From CAYNHQ01 sp964397255 (GTDB taxonomy: Bacteria; Bdellovibrionota_G; JALEGL01; DATDPG01): a stretch of 64,000 nucleotides of DNA. The DNA lies in the NCBI GenBank assembly GCA_964397255.1, contig CAYNHQ010000006.1, positions 123,018 through 187,017 on the forward strand, read 5' to 3'. This document shows, piece after piece, positions 60,444 to 64,000 of this stretch. Under the pieces are notes generated by a model, which worked only from the letters and a program-made list of their open reading frames with translations, was not told the origin of the DNA and searched no databases. The position numbers and the translations under genes were made by a program. How positions within the stretch are numbered: the first letter of the stretch is position 1; each line of letters starts with the position of its first letter.

Positions 60444-62242
60444 AGAACACTTTCGCGCGTAAAGGGTAGACGCATAGTAACGATCGTACCTTTACCAACT
60501 TCGCTGGCAATAGAGAGTTTTCCTCCATGGGCCGATACAATTCCGTAGCTCACACTCAAGCCGAGACCGCTGCCTCCGGGTCGTGTGGTAAAAAAAGGTT
60601 CGAAAATTCGACCCAATTGTTCGGGTGAAATTCCCTTTCCTGAATCCTGAATTGTTAAAATGGCCTCGTGTTCTCTTCGGGCAAGAGAAATAGAGATCGT
60701 CCCTTCCAACGAAATCGCCTGAACGGCATTGAGAAGAACGTTGAGAACGACTTGATGAATTTGTCCCGAATTCGCACGAACGGTTGGAATCGTTTCGATC
60801 TGCTTTTCAATTTTGATTCGTGTTCCAAGTTCAGTTCGAAGAAGTCTGAGCGTCGATTCGATGACAAATGAAAGATCGACGTCGGACTCCCCCGACGTGT
60901 CTGGTCGAGAAAAGGATTTAAGGTCTCCCACGATAGCGATGGCACGCTCGGCGCCCCGTTCGACATTTGATAGAAGGTCGGGGAGATCAGACTGAATAAA
61001 GTCAAAATCGACCTTCTTTTTTTCTTCGGCAATTTGAGGGTCTTTCGGAAATGAAAGAACTAACTGCATCAATCGCTCACTGTATTTTTTGAGCACGGGG
61101 AGATTCGATGAGATGAGATTCATCGCATTTCCGATTTCATGGGCAGTTCCTGCGGCGAGCATGCCGATGGCAGCCCGTTTGGAGGCCTCACTCAGCTCGG
61201 CCTGGGCTTTTTTCAATTCTTCCGTTCGCTCGCTTACTTCATGCTCGAGGCGATCTACCAAAAAAAGATTTCGTGAAAACATTGCGATGGCGATGGCAAC
61301 GGGAAATGCCAAACAGATCGGCACGATCCAATTGAATGGTATTTCTCTGTGAAACACCATGACCATCCAAGTGATGACGAAAATGGTTCCAAATGCGGGA
61401 ATGAGAGGAAAAAGAATCAGTTTGCACTGTTTGCGAACGAGCGAATCGGAATCAAATTTGATTCGATAGAGGACCATGGCGACCCAACCTATGTAGGCGA
61501 GCGAGAGATAGAGAAAGAGAGCATATTGAATTTGATTCCAACTCTGTGGCCGATCAATGAACCATCGAATGTAAGGAATGAGGAGCAGGCTAGATAGCCC
61601 ATAGGCAGATAGGGCAATGGGCTGACTCCAAGCTCGCCTCATCAATGGACGGGGAAACGTAAGGCTTAAATCAATGACCGTGGCCGGAATGAACGCGAAT
61701 GAAATAAGGAGCACGTCTCGAAAATGATACGTAGTGTGAAAATCATAGGACGTTAAAAAGTAAGTTCCTGTAAGAAGGGCATAGAGGAGAAAGGCGAACA
61801 CACCGGGAGGCATGGGCTGAATGAGCGAAACTAGCGCCCCGATTAAAAGAAACGCAACACCCGTGGCAAAAAGGGGAGCAAAAATCGAATAGACATCGTC
61901 TGCGGTCAGCCGCCGAATGTTGAGGGACAACTCTTCTACTTTTCCGCTCCGATCAATAGAGGTTGAAATCCGAGATGATAATTCTGATTCCTCCACGATT
62001 CTTTTCCAGTCGGCCGCCGATTGAAGTTTTTCATGGTTTGCGGCAACGATTCGGTCTTGAAATTTGAGATGGTTTCTTCCGCCTTCCCAATTGGGCTGTG
62101 TGAAAGCGCCAGAAAAAAGATTTTCAAAAGGAAGTACTCCGGCAAATGGCATTCCGACGGTTTCTAGAGCACTTTTGAATACATGATGAACGAGAAGGCC
62201 CCCGAGCAACATGTATAAGGTAACCAGAAAGGTACGTGCCAT
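60440..62242 (-). CDS. Membrane sensor histidine kinase
   Basis: A 600-residue kinase. N-terminal helix, a periplasmic-type region of about 100 residues (WEGGRNHLKFQDRIVAANH, PDZ-like in look), seven or so further helices, then HisKA with H-box AGTAHEIGNAMNLI and a HATPase domain with N-box VVLNVLLNAVQAI, G1 DSGKGIS, F-box FEPFFTT and G2 GSGLGLSV. First gene of the two-component operon, diverging from the 62338 gene across a 95-base control region. Confidence 0.93.
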   Translation of the reverse strand: MARTFLVTLYMLLGGLLVHHVFKSALETVGMPFAGVLPFENLFSGAFTQPNWEGGRNHLKFQDRIVAANHEKLQSAADWKRIVEESELSSRISTSIDRSGKVEELSLNIRRLTADDVYSIFAPLFATGVAFLLIGALVSLIQPMPPGVFAFLLYALLTGTYFLTSYDFHTTYHFRDVLLISFAFIPATVIDLSLTFPRPLMRRAWSQPIALSAYGLSSLLLIPYIRWFIDRPQSWNQIQYALFLYLSLAYIGWVAMVLYRIKFDSDSLVRKQCKLILFPLIPAFGTIFVITWMVMVFHREIPFNWIVPICLAFPVAIAIAMFSRNLFLVDRLEHEVSERTEELKKAQAELSEASKRAAIGMLAAGTAHEIGNAMNLISSNLPVLKKYSERLMQLVLSFPKDPQIAEEKKKVDFDFIQSDLPDLLSNVERGAERAIAIVGDLKSFSRPDTSGESDVDLSFVIESTLRLLRTELGTRIKIEKQIETIPTVRANSGQIHQVVLNVLLNAVQAISLEGTISISLARREHEAILTIQDSGKGISPEQLGRIFEPFFTTRPGGSGLGLSVSYGIVSAHGGKLSIASEVGKGTIVTMRLPFTRESVL

Positions 62243-62255
62243 CCTGACATGATCC

Positions 62256-62280
62256 TGACACGAGAAGTGTCAAATGACAC
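62256..62280 (+). promoter_or_regulatory. Putative activator-binding repeats between divergent genes
   Basis: TGACAC-gagaa-GTGTCA (62256-62272) is a 6-bp inverted repeat, followed by another TGACAC (62275-62280); TGACAT lies at 62245. Centred about 48 bases before the -24 element. The same half-site appears at 63772-63798. Likely enhancer sites for the adjacent response regulator. Confidence 0.5.
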
Positions 62281-62309
62281 GCCCAAGTCGATTTAATTCG
62301 AGCTGGGCC

Positions 62310-62325
62310 TGGCACCGGCTTTGAA
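62310..62325 (+). promoter_or_regulatory. Sigma-54 promoter (-24/-12)
   Basis: TGGCAC-cggct-TTGAA: perfect -24 hexamer, correct five-base gap, one mismatch in -12. The predicted start, about 62336, is two bases before the ATG at 62338. Confidence 0.65.
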
Positions 62326-62337
62326 AAAGCATGGAGC

Positions 62338-62826
62338 ATGAAAACAACGCTTCAAATCATTGCCACGCTGATCTTCATGGCCATTCTTTTTATCGCCACG
62401 CTTGCAACCGCCTCAGCCCAAGACAAGGAGACTGATCTAAAGCCAAAATCGATGGGCATCGCTACACTTCTCGCCCTCGACCCAATCCCGGGTGACGCAC
62501 TCTTTTATGCAAATAAACCAGGACAAGCCATGGGAAGCATCCTCCTGGGAATTCCGGGAGCATTCCTTTTAGGAAGTGGTATTGCGCTGACCTCAAGAAA
62601 TTCTTACGGACCCAGCGATGACTACAGTCAGTTAGGTTCAGTACTCATTTTAGTGGGTGTATTATTTTATGCGCCATCGTTGATCTGGGATGCCGCAGGA
62701 GGAATTTCCGGTGTGCGCGAATATAATTACGCGATCCAACGTAAACATTCGCTCCTCGAAAGAGTCGCCCCTCTTGTAGCCGTGACAGATCGTGGAGGAA
62801 ATGTCGGAGTAAGGATATTTTTCTAA
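62338..62826 (+). CDS. Exported small protein with hydrophobic hairpins
   Basis: A 162-residue protein with a signal peptide (IATLIFMAILFIATLATASA) and two hydrophobic segments (LGIPGAFLLGSGIAL and LGSVLILVGVLFYAPSLIW) connected by a polar loop; the C-terminal 30 residues are soluble. The layout (polar, two helices, YNY/YN motif near the end) resembles the C-terminal part of the 21407 protein. Function unknown. It lies directly under the sigma-54 promoter and is followed by a lipoprotein gene eight bases later, probably the same operon. Confidence 0.62.
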   Translation: MKTTLQIIATLIFMAILFIATLATASAQDKETDLKPKSMGIATLLALDPIPGDALFYANKPGQAMGSILLGIPGAFLLGSGIALTSRNSYGPSDDYSQLGSVLILVGVLFYAPSLIWDAAGGISGVREYNYAIQRKHSLLERVAPLVAVTDRGGNVGVRIFF

Positions 62827-62834
62827 AAAAGGAA

Positions 62835-63410
62835 ATGAATATGAAAAAAATAGCATTACTTGGATCATTGGTTGCTCTCTTTGGAGTTTCTTGCGGGGAT
62901 AGTGCTCCAGCTGTGGGATCGGGAGCGCCGTTTAGCTCACTTTCGCCATCTCCCTCAGGCCTTCAGCTAACCCAGGCTGTACTCGATGCTATGGTAAATA
63001 TTCCGGGTATTCGATCAAGCAACAAAGCAAGCAAAACTTATGAGTTGACCTGTTTTCCAGATGGAACAGGTCAAGCCGAAATCAGTGATGATCCCTCGAA
63101 TACCTCAGTCTTTATTCGTGCAAGCTATAACAACTGTGCGATCGCGCTTGTCTTAAACAACAGTACGTACCAGGAAAAAGTGCTTGGAGATTTCACACTT
63201 GTTAACGAGAACCAAACCAGCGGCCATATTTCGGTTGCCTTTAGCGTAAGTGGAGACATTGGTTTCTCTGTCGAATGTTCCATTACCGGAAATCAATCAG
63301 CTTCTGTAACAAAGAGCTACGAAGGATCTTGCGTGTTTCGAGACGCCGATGGAACCGAAATCGTAATGCCGGGCTCTAACTACCCTCGACTCAACACGCC
63401 CCTAGGATAG
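62835..63410 (+). CDS. Lipoprotein of unknown function
   Basis: A 191-residue lipoprotein; signal IALLGSLVALFGVSC with lipobox cysteine, then a Ser/Pro-rich linker and a beta-rich domain with paired cysteines (YELTCFPDG, YNNCAIAL, FSVECSITG, YEGSCVFRD). Style resembles the 27851 lipoprotein. AAAAAAGGAAATGA precedes the start. No family recognised. Second gene of the operon started at 62338. Confidence 0.6.
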   Translation: MNMKKIALLGSLVALFGVSCGDSAPAVGSGAPFSSLSPSPSGLQLTQAVLDAMVNIPGIRSSNKASKTYELTCFPDGTGQAEISDDPSNTSVFIRASYNNCAIALVLNNSTYQEKVLGDFTLVNENQTSGHISVAFSVSGDIGFSVECSITGNQSASVTKSYEGSCVFRDADGTEIVMPGSNYPRLNTPLG

Positions 63411-63420
63411 CGATTGTACT

Positions 63421-63669
63421 TTATGCGACTTTTTTCACGCGCTCGGCAAGCCAAATTTTGATCAGAGACTGATAGGGAACATCTTGCTCATCCGCAAGAA
63501 TGCGAATTTTGTTAAGAACTTCGCGAGGAAGCCGAATGCTAATCGCCTGTGTTGGCGCTGGAAATTCCAGATCGAGCTTAACAGGCTTGAGTTTAGAAAG
63601 GCTCTCCGCAAAATCAGTATTGAGGTAGATATCCCGCTCTTTTTTCTCACGATCTTTCGATTTCCTCAT
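63421..63669 (-). CDS. CopG/BrnA-type antitoxin, no toxin partner visible
   Basis: An 82-residue protein with a C-terminal ribbon-helix-helix (TQAISIRLPREVLNKIRILADEQDVPYQSLIKIWLAERV) and a basic N-terminal part (RKSKDREKKERDIYLNTDFAESLSKLK). This fits BrnA/CopG antitoxins of the type encoded after a small toxin. No toxin gene is seen in the 330 bases upstream, so it is an orphan or the toxin gene is lost. Converges with the lipoprotein gene. Confidence 0.75.
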   Translation of the reverse strand: MRKSKDREKKERDIYLNTDFAESLSKLKPVKLDLEFPAPTQAISIRLPREVLNKIRILADEQDVPYQSLIKIWLAERVKKVA

Positions 63670-63771
63670 ACAACTTCCTTTCTTCTCGGCTTGCCGGCCG
63701 CGCCGAAATCACCCTCACTTTTTCACCTCGTAACGTCCAGTTCAAGGGAGTTCGAATCCCAGCTCGCAAAA

Positions 63772-63798
63772 CTGTCAGGCCTGACAGAGAACTGACAC
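63772..63798 (+). promoter_or_regulatory. Second set of TGACA-type repeats
   Basis: Perfect 16-bp palindrome CTGTCAGGCCTGACAG (63772-63787), then TGACAC at 63793-63798. Same half-site as upstream of 62338, about 70 bases before a similar promoter-like element. The stretch 63670-63771 shows nothing else. Confidence 0.45.
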
Positions 63799-63850
63799 CT
63801 CTTGAAAACCGTAAGTGTTGAACATTATATCAATTCTCAATGCGAGGGCC

Positions 63851-63866
63851 TGGCATAGCTTGTGAA
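63851..63866 (+). promoter_or_regulatory. Sigma-54-like promoter
   Basis: TGGCAT-agctt-GTGAA, preceded by GGGCC as at 62305. Start codon of the small frame at 63880 lies at about +4. Confidence 0.4.
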
Positions 63867-63879
63867 GCTATCCAGACAC

Positions 63880-63948
63880 ATGAAACTGTTAAAGAGATGG
63901 ATGGCTCTTATGCTTGTATCGATTGTTGCGCTCACGCTACCTATTTGA
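63880..63948 (+). pseudogene. Signal-peptide open frame ended by an early TGA; possible interrupted secreted-protein gene
   Basis: Starts ATGAAACTGTTAAAG and encodes a signal peptide (KLLKRWMALMLVSIVALTLPI), then TGA at 63946. The same frame stays open to the window end (TAGGGLERVVLSEG), so a nonsense change or frameshift may have cut a secreted protein. It follows a promoter-like element as at 62338. The gene is truncated by the window edge; it could also be a genuine 22-residue peptide. Confidence 0.35.
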
Positions 63949-64000
63949 ACTGCGGGCGGTGGACTGGAGAGGGTAGTGCTTAGCGAAGGGCGGCCCGGAC

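Noticed and set aside
63740..63780. Possible tRNA T-arm (GTTCGAATCCC)
   Set aside because: The flanking stem does not pair over five bases, and no D arm, anticodon arm or acceptor is found around it.
1..64000. CRISPR array or cas genes
   Set aside because: No regularly spaced short direct repeats and no Cas-like protein were seen.

Overview
This is about 64 kb of a Gram-negative chromosome with roughly 50% GC. Lipoproteins, TolQ/TolR-type proteins, PilZ proteins, sigma-54 activators, a Gly/Ser-rich plus single-helix C-terminal anchor, a glyoxylate shunt and acyl-CoA genes together suggest a deltaproteobacterium in the broad sense (Bdellovibrionota/Myxococcota-like). That placement is inferred from gene content; there is no rRNA in the window.

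Layout. 1-5830: a tightly packed pantothenate/CoA operon (panB end, coaX, coaBC, panC) running into a ROK sugar kinase and a sodium:solute symporter. 5838-14415: secreted and membrane proteins (anchored lectin-like protein, M50 protease, large exported protein, metzincin-like protease, BolA, S41 protease, PilZ) and a 6S-like RNA. 14525-21209: mobile element A, next to tRNA-Pro(CGG). 21407-32224: CvpA, HtrA/DegQ, a PocR-type sigma-54 activator, two PilZ proteins, a cyclophilin, malate synthase plus isocitrate lyase, and a RelE-type toxin-antitoxin pair. 32506-33492: a JmjC/cupin protein. 33505-40191: mobile element B, next to tRNA-Arg(CCG). 40235-51351: TMTC-like membrane protein, DnaJ, RimK, exonuclease VII, diguanylate cyclase, FtsB, patatin, acetoacetyl-CoA synthetase, ExbD. 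51529-56339: two large exported proteins that separate exbD from exbB. 56342-62242: ExbB, acyl-CoA dehydrogenase, a B12-binding mutase subunit and a sigma-54 two-component system. 62338-64000: small secreted proteins, at least the first under a sigma-54-like promoter, and an orphan antitoxin.

The most unusual signal is the pair of elements A and B. Each is bounded by a short direct repeat of a tRNA 3' end (CCA plus acceptor bases) and carries a large serine recombinase whose reading frame runs antisense into the tRNA. In each, the recombinase 3' end is duplicated in inverted orientation (95 bp perfect in A, 171 bp in B), with a third, inverted copy of the tRNA core at the junction. Each then has a cargo region enclosed by long inverted repeats (about 225-240 bp in A, 250 bp in B) with hairpins at the inner edges. 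In A the cargo is two back-to-back units, each with its own private inverted repeats (W about 112 bp, X 117 bp), meeting at three copies of a 45-47 bp palindromic core (Y) whose flanks are permuted Z|W, W|X, X|Z. This looks like a site-specific cassette-capture system with symmetric sites, functionally reminiscent of integrons but built on a serine recombinase at a tRNA. Cargo comprises toxin-antitoxin pairs (A) and exported or membrane proteins of unknown function (A and B).

A second theme is sigma-54 control. Several secreted-protein genes have a -24/-12-like element placed so that the start codon falls at about +3/+4 or just downstream, and the window encodes two sigma-54 activators, one next to the best promoter.
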